DNA of 15,271 nt from Alphaproteobacteria bacterium (GTDB lineage Bacteria; Pseudomonadota; Alphaproteobacteria; Rhizobiales; Devosiaceae): assembly GCA_024279575.1 (NCBI GenBank), contig JAJRRJ010000063.1:1-15271 (forward strand), written 5' to 3'. Both the position numbers and the translations under genes were made by a program. Positions 7,195 to 14,162 of this stretch are shown in pieces. Position 1 is the stretch's first letter, and every line of letters begins with the position of its first letter. The notes under the pieces are model-generated. The model did no database searches, was not told the DNA's origin, and saw only the letters and a list, made by a program, of their open reading frames with translations.

Positions 7195-8865
7195 ATGGCG
7201 ACCAAACGTTCAGAACTATTGATGCCGGCGGGCAATTTGCGCAAGTTAAAGATGGCAATTCTTTACGGAGCTGATGCGGTTTATCTTGGAACGCCAGACA
7301 TGTCGTTGCGCACCAAATCCCAGTTTTCGCTGGAAGACGTCATTGAGGGCGTGGAGTTTTGCCACGCCCATGGCAAGCGCGCCTATCTGACCCTCAATTT
7401 ATTTTCACACAATAAGGATGTGCCAAAACTTGAAGAATATATTGATACCGTTCGTACGGTAAAGCCGGACGGACTTATTATCGCTGACCCTGGTGTCTTC
7501 CAGTTCGTAAAAGAGCGAGCGCCTGAACTCCCTTTACATATTTCAACCCAAAGCAACGTTTCCTCATGGCTTTCGGTCAACTTCTGGCAGGCGCAAGGGG
7601 CGGAATTGTGCGTGCTGGCGCGCGAAGTTTCATTTTTAGAGCTTAGTGAAATCCGGCAAAAATGCCCAAACATCAAACTTGAGGCTTTTGTGCACGGGGC
7701 CATGTGCATGACCTATTCAGGGCGCTGCCTCTTGTCCAATTTCATGTCAGAGCGCGGGGCCAATCAAGGCAATTGCGCCAATTCATGCCGTTGGAACTAT
7801 AAGGTGCGCATGCGCCTGAAGGACGGCACGGTGCAAGCACTTGATATTAACGAAGACAATGCAGAAATGTTTGAATTTTTGCTCGAAGAGGGGTGCCGCC
7901 CCGGCGAATTGATGCCGATTGAAGAGGATGGGCGCGGCTCCTATATCCTGAATTCACGCGACCTTTGCATTATGCCCAAACTTGATGACTATTTACGCAT
8001 CGGGGTTGATAGTCTCAAGGTCGAGGGGCGCGGCAAAAGCGAATATTATGTGGCAATCGTTGCGCGCGCCTATCGCATGGCGATAGATGATTATTATGCC
8101 GACCCTGAAAACTGGAGCCCCCATAAATATATGCGGGAGCTGGAATCCGTGGGCAATCGGGGATATACGCTGGCATTCCACGATGGGCGGCTGACAAACT
8201 ATTCCCACGATTACGAACAAACCGAGGCATTGGCCCAATGGGAATATGCCGGGGTTGTATCAGAAGTCAGGGATGATGCATTTATTGTTACCGTGAAAAA
8301 TAAACTCGAGGCAGGAGAAGTCTTGGATTTTATTTCACCAATCAATCGCCAAACCGTGCTTTTACGCGCTTACAATTTTGAGATGGCAGAAGGTGGAGAG
8401 ATCAAGGAGACCGTGCACGGCTCTACAAAAACAAATATCCGCATCCCTTTTTCTCTGTTTGATCATGAGAACATCAGTGAATTGAAAGCACTTTTCCCCG
8501 CCTTTACCGTCATGCGCAAAGAGCGGGCGCTGACCGAAGAGCAGTGGGCGCGGATAAAATTCGACAAAGTGGTTCAAAAACTGGAAATATCGGGAAACCG
8601 CAGCGAAAAGACTTATGACAAGTCGCGAGATAAACTTGCACAAACTGTTAGCGACAGTCTCACTGACCGACGCCATAAAACCAACCGGGTCGGGGTCGAG
8701 GGATGTTGCGGCAAGGGGTGTAACGGGTGCCTGATATTCTGGCAGGATGATCTGTATGCGCGGGCGCGCGAAGCCCTTCTCAAGCGCAAGCAGGGCGAAC
8801 AACTCAGCAACGCTGAAGCAAAAGAATTGAAGGATGCCTCTTTAACTTTGGCCGCTGGGGAATAG
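7195..8865 (+). CDS. trhP: U32-family protein, TrhP/YegQ-like tRNA U34 hydroxylation protein with cysteine-rich tail
   Basis: This is annotated by family as a U32 peptidase, but the closest functional relative I recognise is E. coli TrhP (YegQ). TrhP makes 5-hydroxyuridine at tRNA position 34 with a prephenate-dependent, iron-sulfur mechanism. Matching segments are ELLMPAGNLRKLKMAILYGADAVYLG at the N-terminus, HISTQSNVSSW, and FVHGAMCMTYSGRCLLSNF through NQGNCANSCRWNY. Also present are ILNSRDLC and DSLKVEGRGKSEYYVA. C171, C178, C194/C198 and C258 would supply the usual cluster ligands. At 556 residues it is about 100 longer than YegQ. The C-terminal 60 residues add C504, C505, C509 and C512 (GCCGKGCNGC). 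It appears to be a single-gene transcript. The paralogous roles of UbiU/UbiV are unlikely, given length and motifs. Confidence 0.85.
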   Translation: MATKRSELLMPAGNLRKLKMAILYGADAVYLGTPDMSLRTKSQFSLEDVIEGVEFCHAHGKRAYLTLNLFSHNKDVPKLEEYIDTVRTVKPDGLIIADPGVFQFVKERAPELPLHISTQSNVSSWLSVNFWQAQGAELCVLAREVSFLELSEIRQKCPNIKLEAFVHGAMCMTYSGRCLLSNFMSERGANQGNCANSCRWNYKVRMRLKDGTVQALDINEDNAEMFEFLLEEGCRPGELMPIEEDGRGSYILNSRDLCIMPKLDDYLRIGVDSLKVEGRGKSEYYVAIVARAYRMAIDDYYADPENWSPHKYMRELESVGNRGYTLAFHDGRLTNYSHDYEQTEALAQWEYAGVVSEVRDDAFIVTVKNKLEAGEVLDFISPINRQTVLLRAYNFEMAEGGEIKETVHGSTKTNIRIPFSLFDHENISELKALFPAFTVMRKERALTEEQWARIKFDKVVQKLEISGNRSEKTYDKSRDKLAQTVSDSLTDRRHKTNRVGVEGCCGKGCNGCLIFWQDDLYARAREALLKRKQGEQLSNAEAKELKDASLTLAAGE

Positions 8866-8874
8866 TTCAACCTA

Positions 8875-9276
8875 CTATTCAGAACGACGAGCAAGTATTG
8901 TCATTGCGATTCCAAGGGCAATTATCCCGGCGCCACTCCATGTTAAAACCGGAGAGGGCGCATACATCAGCCCTGCGTACCCCGGGCCCACATGGGGAAT
9001 AACACTGAACAACAGCAAATTCACCCCGGCAAAGGAAATCATGCCTGAAACAAGGGCGTACAGGGCAACATTTGCCGGCAGAACATGTAATTTCTTTCTA
9101 AACTAAAGAAGCGGCAACAAAGAAATAACAGCACCAAACGAAATGAGAAATGCCCAGAGAACTGGAGAAACTCCGGCATCTGTGGCAATTTTTCCTAACG
9201 GGAAATTTAATCCAGCCAGGGCTCCGGTCAGCAAAAGTAAAAATACCGGCTGCCTAAACAGGCTTACTGTTCCCAT
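8875..9276 (-). pseudogene. Decayed EamA/DMT-family transporter
   Basis: The minus strand from ATG 9276 to TAG 8875 translates as hydrophobic EamA-type sequence: FLLLTGALAGLNFPLGKIA, SPVLWAFLISFGAVISLLPLL, then a TAG at 9105-9103. It continues in the same frame with VALYALVSGMISFAGVNLLL, IPHVGPGYAGLMYAPSPVLT and GAGIIALGIAMTILARR. EamA carriers are usually near 290 residues with two such halves. Here there is one half, an internal stop, and an apparent loss of the segment with the conserved Glu between SPVLT and WSGAG. Between it and the VOC gene, 9286-9384 on the same strand stays open and reads like another membrane-protein end (EEYLILGGIATSASALIGRL), possibly a further remnant. It is downstream of the SoxR-controlled VOC gene and convergent with the U32 gene. 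Confidence 0.75.
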
Positions 9277-9383
9277 TATTTTTACTCATTTATTATGCGG
9301 CAAACATTCAAGCCTGCCAATCAGTGCGCTTGCACTGGTCGCAATGCCGCCAAGGATTAAATATTCCTCAGTACCAGGATTTG

Positions 9384-9767
9384 CTATTCATAGCTCACGA
9401 CTTCAATCTCAATGCCGTCATGGTCATCAAAATAAAACCGGCGCCCGGGTTCATAATCACCATGATTATATGGAGTAAACCCGGCCTCTTTTACTCGTTT
9501 CTCGATTTTGTTCAGATTATCAACCACCACACCAATATGGTTCAGGGAACCAACTTTAATGTCAGACTTGTCGGTATTGCCGTTGGGTTTTAGGGTGCTG
9601 TAAACAGCAATATAGGATTGGCTTCCTCCCACATGGATTGTGTGCCCGTTATTCTTGGCAGCCCCCTGCCAGCGAATATGCCAGTCAAAAAGATCGCAAA
9701 GCATTTTTGCCGTTTTGTCGGGGTCACTGACCGTAACATTTACATGTTCCAGAACTGAAGTGCTCAT
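9384..9767 (-). CDS. VOC-superfamily (glyoxalase/dioxygenase-fold) protein, probable SoxR target
   Basis: This is a 127-residue vicinal-oxygen-chelate protein with two βαβββ halves: VLEHVNVTVSDPDKTAKML, then SLNHIGVVVDNLNKIEKRV. It ends with RFYFDDHDGIEIEVVSYE. H8, H77 and a C-terminal Glu (E120 or E122) are the expected metal ligands. The family includes glyoxalase I, extradiol dioxygenases and antibiotic-resistance proteins; the substrate cannot be told here. I chose the ATG at 9767-9765 because GGAGAG lies just upstream; a start at 9809 would add 14 residues. The gene diverges from soxR, and a SoxR-type promoter with a 19-bp spacer reads toward it, so a role in response to redox-active compounds is likely. 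Confidence 0.88.
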   Translation of the reverse strand: MSTSVLEHVNVTVSDPDKTAKMLCDLFDWHIRWQGAAKNNGHTIHVGGSQSYIAVYSTLKPNGNTDKSDIKVGSLNHIGVVVDNLNKIEKRVKEAGFTPYNHGDYEPGRRFYFDDHDGIEIEVVSYE

Positions 9768-9845
9768 TTTACTCTCCAACTTGAATGCGAATTTGCAAAA
9801 TGCACCCAAAAGAATTTCCCTGGGATTTGATCCGCGCCTATATAT

Positions 9846-9876
9846 GTTGTAATTACTAAACCTAACTTTAGGTCAA
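9846..9876 (-). promoter_or_regulatory. SoxR box within a 19-bp-spacer promoter driving the VOC gene
   Basis: On the minus strand, -35 TTGACC (9876-9871) and -10 TACAAC (9851-9846) are 19 bp apart, the overlong spacing that SoxR corrects when oxidised. The spacer carries the dyad CTAAA-N6-TTTAG (9856-9871). Aligned with the E. coli soxS promoter from memory (ACCTCAAGTTAACTTGAGG then AATTATACT), it keeps ACCT, AAGTTA, the second arm and AATTA. The adjacent soxR gene supports the call. Confidence 0.75.
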
Positions 9877-9908
9877 GGGTTTTGTTGAGATAATTTTTGG
9901 AGTTCAAT

Positions 9909-10361
9909 ATGGGTGTTTCGCGCGGGTTAAGTATTGGACAATTGGCGGCCCGCACCGGGCTTTCAATCTCTGCAATCCGCTATTACGAAACGCAAGAACT
10001 GGTATACCCGGATCGCAACGCAGGTGGACAACGCCGATATGAAGCCTCTGATATTCGTCGCCTGTCTTTTGTCATGATTGCCCAGCAATTTGATTTCACC
10101 ATTGCGCAAATCCAGGTACAGCTAAAAAATCTACCCGACCAACGCACCCCCACCAAAGCCGACTGGACGAAGATTTCAAAAGGCTTTGCATATGTTCTGG
10201 ACAAGAAAATCGATACACTCACCCGTTTACGCAACAATCTGGATGGCTGTATCGGGTGCGGGTGCCTGTCGCTTGAAAAGTGCAAATTATATAACCCGAA
10301 TGATCGAGCGGGCAAAAACGGTCCCGGCCCACGCTTTCTGATGGGGGACCAAATAGAATAA
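9909..10361 (+). CDS. soxR: Redox-sensitive transcriptional activator SoxR
   Basis: This is a MerR-family dimeric regulator whose [2Fe-2S] clusters sense redox-cycling compounds. The 150 residues show the winged-helix DNA-binding domain at 6-75 (SIGQLAARTGLSISAIRYYE, then GGQRRYEASDIRRLSFV), a dimerisation helix near 85-112, and the cluster loop CIGCGCLSLEKC with C114, C117, C119 and C125. This spacing is the SoxR signature. I chose the ATG at 9909 because GGAG lies six bases ahead; a TTG at 9897 would add four residues. No soxS is present, as expected outside enterics, where SoxR activates its targets directly. The divergent VOC gene is the obvious target. The promoter for soxR itself may overlap the same dyad. 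Confidence 0.96.
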   Translation: MGVSRGLSIGQLAARTGLSISAIRYYETQELVYPDRNAGGQRRYEASDIRRLSFVMIAQQFDFTIAQIQVQLKNLPDQRTPTKADWTKISKGFAYVLDKKIDTLTRLRNNLDGCIGCGCLSLEKCKLYNPNDRAGKNGPGPRFLMGDQIE

Positions 10362-10368
10362 AACCGGA

Positions 10369-10383
10369 TTAACTACCTGTTAA
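10369..10383 (+). promoter_or_regulatory. CtrA box TTAA-N7-TTAA upstream of ccrM
   Basis: TTAA CTACCTG TTAA followed by C is a perfect match to the CtrA recognition sequence known from Caulobacter and Rhizobiales. It lies about 100 bp before the ccrM start. Additional half-site-like elements follow: TTAACCAT (10404-10411), TTAACCCT near 10429, and TTAG-N7-TTAG (10456-10470). CtrA control of ccrM is established in Caulobacter, which fits the location. Confidence 0.7.
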
Positions 10384-10480
10384 CCCTAAAAGTTCATCTC
10401 CCGTTAACCATGTGACTTAGGCTCAGATTAACCCTGTCCCGCTACAAATGGCGCGTTAGTATTGCGTTAGGGTTAAGTAA

Positions 10481-11617
10481 ATGTTGCGTAAAATGAGTAC
10501 GAATGCCGCCTCCAAAGAGGTGTCTGGCAATAGCCAATTGCCAATCGATACAATTCTTATCGGCGAGTGCGTTGAACGCATGAATGAGTTACCTGAAGAT
10601 TCAGTCGATCTGATTTTCGCTGACCCCCCCTATAATCTGCAACTTGAAAACGGCCTTACCCGCCCTGATCAAAGCAAAGTTGATGCTGTTGATGATCATT
10701 GGGACCAGTTTGACAGCTTTGCCCATTATGATCGCTTCACACGCGAGTGGATGAGTGCGGCACGGCGTATTCTTAAACCCAATGGCGCAATCTGGGTTAT
10801 TGGCTCCTATCATAATATTTTCCGCGTCGGCACCGTCCTTCAGAACCTTAAATTCTGGGTATTGAACGATGTTATCTGGCGCAAAAGCAACCCGATGCCC
10901 AATTTTCGCGGCACCCGGTTCACCAACGCCCATGAAACACTGATCTGGGCAGGTAAAAGTCAAAAATCAAAAGTTACGTTCAATTATGAAGCGCTCAAAC
11001 TAAGCAATGATGATACGCAGATGCGCTCCGACTGGTTGTTTCCCATTTGCACCGGGGGCGAGCGGTTAAAAGATAAAAACGACCAAAAAGTTCATCCCAC
11101 GCAAAAACCTGAATCGTTACTTTACCGTATTATTACCGGCACAACCAAACCGGGCGATATCATCCTTGACCCCTTTTTTGGTACGGGCACAACCGGGGCG
11201 GTCGCTAAAAAACTCGGGCGGCACTTTATCGGTATTGAACGTGAAGGCGACTATATCAACGCCGCTCTAAAACGTATTGCAGCTATAAAACCCCATAGTT
11301 CAGAATCCATTAAAACTACCCCTTCCAAGCGCGCCGCTCCACGGGTGGCATTTGGATCGCTGGTTGAACAGGGGTTGGTCACACCGGGGACCAAACTTAT
11401 TGATGCCAAACAAAAATTTACAGCTGTTGTGCGCATCGACGGTTCTCTTAAATGTGGCGAGCATCAGGGGTCCATCCATAAGGTGGGCGCGCTTGTTCAG
11501 GGTGCCGAGGCCTGCAATGGCTGGACGTTCTGGCATGTAAAAAGCCAGTCAAAACTCAAATCAATTGATGAATTCCGCACGCAAGTTCGCGCCCGGATGG
11601 AAAAAGTTTCAGCCTGA
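10481..11617 (+). CDS. ccrM: Cell-cycle-regulated GANTC adenine methyltransferase CcrM
   Basis: This is an adenine-N6 DNA methyltransferase of the beta class, expected to methylate GANTC late in the cell cycle. The catalytic motif IV comes first, DPPYNLQL (residues 48-55). It is followed by the target region with SYHNIFRVG, WRKSNPMPNFRGTRFTNAHE and HPTQKPESLL, then SAM-binding motif I, DPFFGTGTTG (230-239). The C-terminal 80-90 residues (GSLVEQGLVTPGTKL to GWTFWHVK) form the RAMA-type DNA-binding domain typical of CcrM. The 378-residue length is standard. AGGG stands eight bases before the ATG at 10481; ATG 10493 is an alternative. A CtrA box precedes it and a strong terminator follows. No restriction partner is nearby, in keeping with a solitary methyltransferase. 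Confidence 0.97.
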   Translation: MLRKMSTNAASKEVSGNSQLPIDTILIGECVERMNELPEDSVDLIFADPPYNLQLENGLTRPDQSKVDAVDDHWDQFDSFAHYDRFTREWMSAARRILKPNGAIWVIGSYHNIFRVGTVLQNLKFWVLNDVIWRKSNPMPNFRGTRFTNAHETLIWAGKSQKSKVTFNYEALKLSNDDTQMRSDWLFPICTGGERLKDKNDQKVHPTQKPESLLYRIITGTTKPGDIILDPFFGTGTTGAVAKKLGRHFIGIEREGDYINAALKRIAAIKPHSSESIKTTPSKRAAPRVAFGSLVEQGLVTPGTKLIDAKQKFTAVVRIDGSLKCGEHQGSIHKVGALVQGAEACNGWTFWHVKSQSKLKSIDEFRTQVRARMEKVSA

Positions 11618-11644
11618 AACTGACCTCCATTCACTCAGGTTAAA

Positions 11645-11677
11645 GGTCGTCGGGAACACCCGGCGGCCTTGTTTTTT
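11645..11677 (+). terminator. Rho-independent terminator after ccrM
   Basis: A 10-bp stem (GGTCGTCGGG with CCCGGCGGCC, two G-U pairs) closes an AACA loop and is followed by TTGTTTTTT. It starts 28 bases after the ccrM stop. It lies in the 68-bp gap to the convergent mutY; read on the minus strand the trailing T-run is short (TTT), so it mainly serves ccrM. Confidence 0.85.
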
Positions 11678-11685
11678 GGAGTTAC

Positions 11686-12795
11686 TCAAAAAGAAATTAC
11701 TTTTGCAATCACCTTTTTGAACAGTGATGGCAAAGCTTCCCCCTCAAGGCTTTGGGGAGCAACCCACCAACCCACATGGTCCGGCATCCCATCACAATCC
11801 ATTAAATACCAAACTTCCAGCTCAAGGCGAAAGTGCGTAAATATGTGAACAACAGTGCCAGCTGCTGTCCAATTCCCCGAAGTCGGGAAAATCACTTTAC
11901 TTTGTTTTTCATCCCAGGATGAATTTGGAACTTCACTCATTTTGGCAAGCAAGCCTTTTGACCCTCGCTTTTGCAAAAAAACCTGTTCACCTCTACGCTG
12001 AACGACGAAAGCGTGGCCATAACGATGCGGTCGCTTTTTCTTTTTTGCCCTGATGGGGAAAGTGGCCGGATTTCCTGAAGCAAAACCGGCGCAACCGCTT
12101 TTCAACGGGCAAATACCACATTGCGGGATACCGGGGGTGCACACGGTTGCGCCCAAATCCATAATGGCTTGTGCGAAGTCCCCGGCTCGAGTTGGAACAT
12201 GGTTTTGAATAAACTTGCAAATTTCTTTCTTTACTTCACGGGGCGGGATTTGCAATGCCGTCAGCCGCGCGCTCACCCGCTCTACATTTCCATCAACAAC
12301 CGCAACTTTTTGATCAAAGCAAATGGCGGAAATGGCGGCTCCGGTATAGGGGCCGATCCCGGGTAATTGTTGCAAAGATAAATTGTCAGTTGGGAATATT
12401 CCGTCAAATTGAGTGGATACGACATTGGCACAGGCGTGCAGGTTAGTGGCGCGCGCATAATAGCCCAACCCCGCCCATAATTTCAGAACCTCCTCGAGAG
12501 GCGCAGCCGCCAGTTTATGAACATTTGGCCAATACTGCAAAAAACGAATATAGTAGTTTTTCACCACGCCAACAGTTGTCTGCTGCAGCATGATTTCAGA
12601 AAGCCACACCCGATAGGGATCAGGTTTTTTGCCCAGCCTGATATCTGCCGGGGAAACCCGCCACGGCAGATCCCGGGCATTTTGATCATACCATTGCAAA
12701 AGGCGCGCCGTGTTCAATTGTAAAAATTCCGCAAATTGAGATTGTTTCGTTATAGGAGTGCAATACGATTTTTCAAACAAGCATTGCGACCCCAA
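11686..12795 (-). CDS. mutY: Adenine DNA glycosylase MutY
   Basis: MutY removes adenine mispaired with 8-oxoguanine, preventing G:C to T:A mutation. The 369-residue protein shows RDLPWR, the catalytic Glu in SEIMLQQTTV (E67), the helix-hairpin-helix LPGIGPYTGAAI (144-155) and the catalytic Asp in VVDGNVERV (D168). It also has four [4Fe-4S] cysteines, C219-x6-C226-x2-C229-x5-C235. The C-terminal Nudix-like domain that recognises 8-oxoG follows a basic linker (RAKKKKRPHRYG). It carries FTH (in VHIFTHFRLELEVW) at the place of the usual FSH, a mild change. The start is uncertain: no ATG lies upstream of the core. TTG at 12795 after AAAAGGG is used; TTG near 12708 is an alternative. It diverges from the DUF721 gene 45 bp away. 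Confidence 0.95.
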   Translation of the reverse strand: MGSQCLFEKSYCTPITKQSQFAEFLQLNTARLLQWYDQNARDLPWRVSPADIRLGKKPDPYRVWLSEIMLQQTTVGVVKNYYIRFLQYWPNVHKLAAAPLEEVLKLWAGLGYYARATNLHACANVVSTQFDGIFPTDNLSLQQLPGIGPYTGAAISAICFDQKVAVVDGNVERVSARLTALQIPPREVKKEICKFIQNHVPTRAGDFAQAIMDLGATVCTPGIPQCGICPLKSGCAGFASGNPATFPIRAKKKKRPHRYGHAFVVQRRGEQVFLQKRGSKGLLAKMSEVPNSSWDEKQSKVIFPTSGNWTAAGTVVHIFTHFRLELEVWYLMDCDGMPDHVGWWVAPQSLEGEALPSLFKKVIAKVISF

Positions 12796-12840
12796 AAACC
12801 CTTTTGATAAAACCCTTCTAAAGGTGTAAAACTTTTTTCC

Positions 12841-13356
12841 ATGAGCACACGCGGAATAAAATCAGACAAACCAACAGCGATAAAGCGCTCCGGGAAAACT
12901 CTTGGAGTTGGCGAACTGGTCAGCAAGCTGATTGATCCGGCATTGAAGAAGCGCGGTTTCGCCAGCCGGGACATTTTGGAAAATTGGCACATTATTGCTC
13001 CGCCGCCCTATAACAAAGTCACTATACCAGATCAGCTGAAATGGCGACGCGGCATTTCAGCTTCTGACGGGGCTATCCTGATTTTACGCTGCCATGAGGG
13101 GCATCGTCTGGCTCTTGCCCACGACCATGAGCGTATTGTTGCGGCGGTTAACCGGTATTTTGGCTATGTGCTTGTGGAAGCTGTCAAGTTGTCCGCCCAT
13201 CCATTCAGCGCTCGTTCAGACACACCTGTGCAAATTGCGAGTGAACCAAGCCCCCAGGCAAAGGAGAAAGTAAATGCCGCACTTTGCAATGTGGAAGATA
13301 ATGACCTCAAACAAGCCCTCGCAAAACTGGGATATAGGATGATGAAACGCCCCTGA
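12841..13356 (+). CDS. DUF721 (DciA-like) protein
   Basis: This is a 171-residue protein of the DUF721 family. DciA, the best-studied member, helps load the replicative helicase DnaB in bacteria lacking DnaC. The core spans about residues 22-115: GELVSKLIDPALKKRGFASRDILENWHIIAP, then LKWRRG, ILILRCHEGHRLALAHDHERIVAAVNRYFGY. The lysine- and arginine-rich first 20 residues and a charged C-terminal tail ending in LAKLGYRMMKRP are typical of alphaproteobacterial members. The order DUF721 - DsbA-like - smc, with divergent mutY, is conserved in Hyphomicrobiales as far as I recall. Calling it a helicase loader is inference from the family. Confidence 0.85.
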   Translation: MSTRGIKSDKPTAIKRSGKTLGVGELVSKLIDPALKKRGFASRDILENWHIIAPPPYNKVTIPDQLKWRRGISASDGAILILRCHEGHRLALAHDHERIVAAVNRYFGYVLVEAVKLSAHPFSARSDTPVQIASEPSPQAKEKVNAALCNVEDNDLKQALAKLGYRMMKRP

Positions 13357-13484
13357 GCACTCTGAGCTATTTCAAGTCCTGGTCTGCAAACCTGTGAAAG
13401 CTTTAATAATATAGACAAAATGCGCCCTTTTATCACCAACTTGCATGTGCAATATGGGCACAAATAGTAAAATGGAGAACTGAC

Positions 13485-14132
13485 GTGAATATTACCCGCC
13501 GTAACGCCCTTATCTTAACTGCCGCTGCTTCAACAGCGGGCATGGTCGGGCTTTCAACCCGTGCCTTTTCGGCGGAAGGGGATTTTTATGATGTTGAAAG
13601 CCTGATGAACCCGACCGGCTGGACGGACCGGGAAATCCTTGGTGCAACCGATGCCAAAGCCACCATGATTGAGTATTCTTCCCCCACCTGCCCTTTTTGC
13701 GCTTCGTTTCACGCCCACACCCTGCCTGAGGTTAAAACTCAACTGATTGAAACAGGGAAAACCCGCTATATTCTTCGCCCGTTTGTTCGCAATGTGCTTG
13801 ATGCTGTGGTCTTTATGCTGGCCGACGCTGCTGGCGAGGGATATCATGATGTTGTATCCACATATATGAAAACTCAGGCAGAGTGGTCACGCTCTGACAC
13901 ACCCCGCGATGATCTCCTGGCTATTGCTCTACAACTTGGATTTACTGAGGAAAGCTTTGAAAACGCCTTGACGAATCAGGAGCTTTTCGCAGGGATGGAA
14001 GCAGCGCGTGATCAGGCGCGTAATGAATTTGACCTAACAGGGACGCCTACATTTTACGTCAATGGAAAAATGCTTTCAGGAAACAAGACTCTTGCCGATA
14101 TCACAGCAGAAATCGAAGCTGTTCAGGGCTAA
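13485..14132 (+). CDS. DsbA-like thiol:disulfide oxidoreductase with Tat-type signal
   Basis: This is a periplasmic thioredoxin-fold protein of 215 residues. The N-terminus MNITRRNALILTAAASTAGMV has the twin-arginine motif TRRNALI and a hydrophobic stretch, with likely cleavage after AFSA (residue 30). The active site is SSPTCPFCASFH with C69 and C72 (C-P-F-C), and the cis-proline loop is DLTGTPTFYVNG. Between them lies the helical insertion typical of DsbA-type proteins. Such proteins introduce or shuffle disulfides in exported proteins. The GTG start at 13485 is supported by GGAG seven bases upstream. smc follows after 30 bases. Tat rather than Sec export is inferred from the RR motif alone. 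Confidence 0.9.
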   Translation: MNITRRNALILTAAASTAGMVGLSTRAFSAEGDFYDVESLMNPTGWTDREILGATDAKATMIEYSSPTCPFCASFHAHTLPEVKTQLIETGKTRYILRPFVRNVLDAVVFMLADAAGEGYHDVVSTYMKTQAEWSRSDTPRDDLLAIALQLGFTEESFENALTNQELFAGMEAARDQARNEFDLTGTPTFYVNGKMLSGNKTLADITAEIEAVQG

Positions 14133-14162
14133 TCACGTCTTAAGTGTTGACGCAGGTGCAAA

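Noticed and set aside
9143..9478. Plus-strand open frame of 111 codons
   Set aside because: It is antisense to the EamA remnant and the end of the VOC gene, has no family-like sequence, and the minus strand explains the region better.
10481..11617. Restriction-modification system around ccrM
   Set aside because: No endonuclease or specificity gene nearby; CtrA box and RAMA-type tail fit the solitary cell-cycle enzyme.
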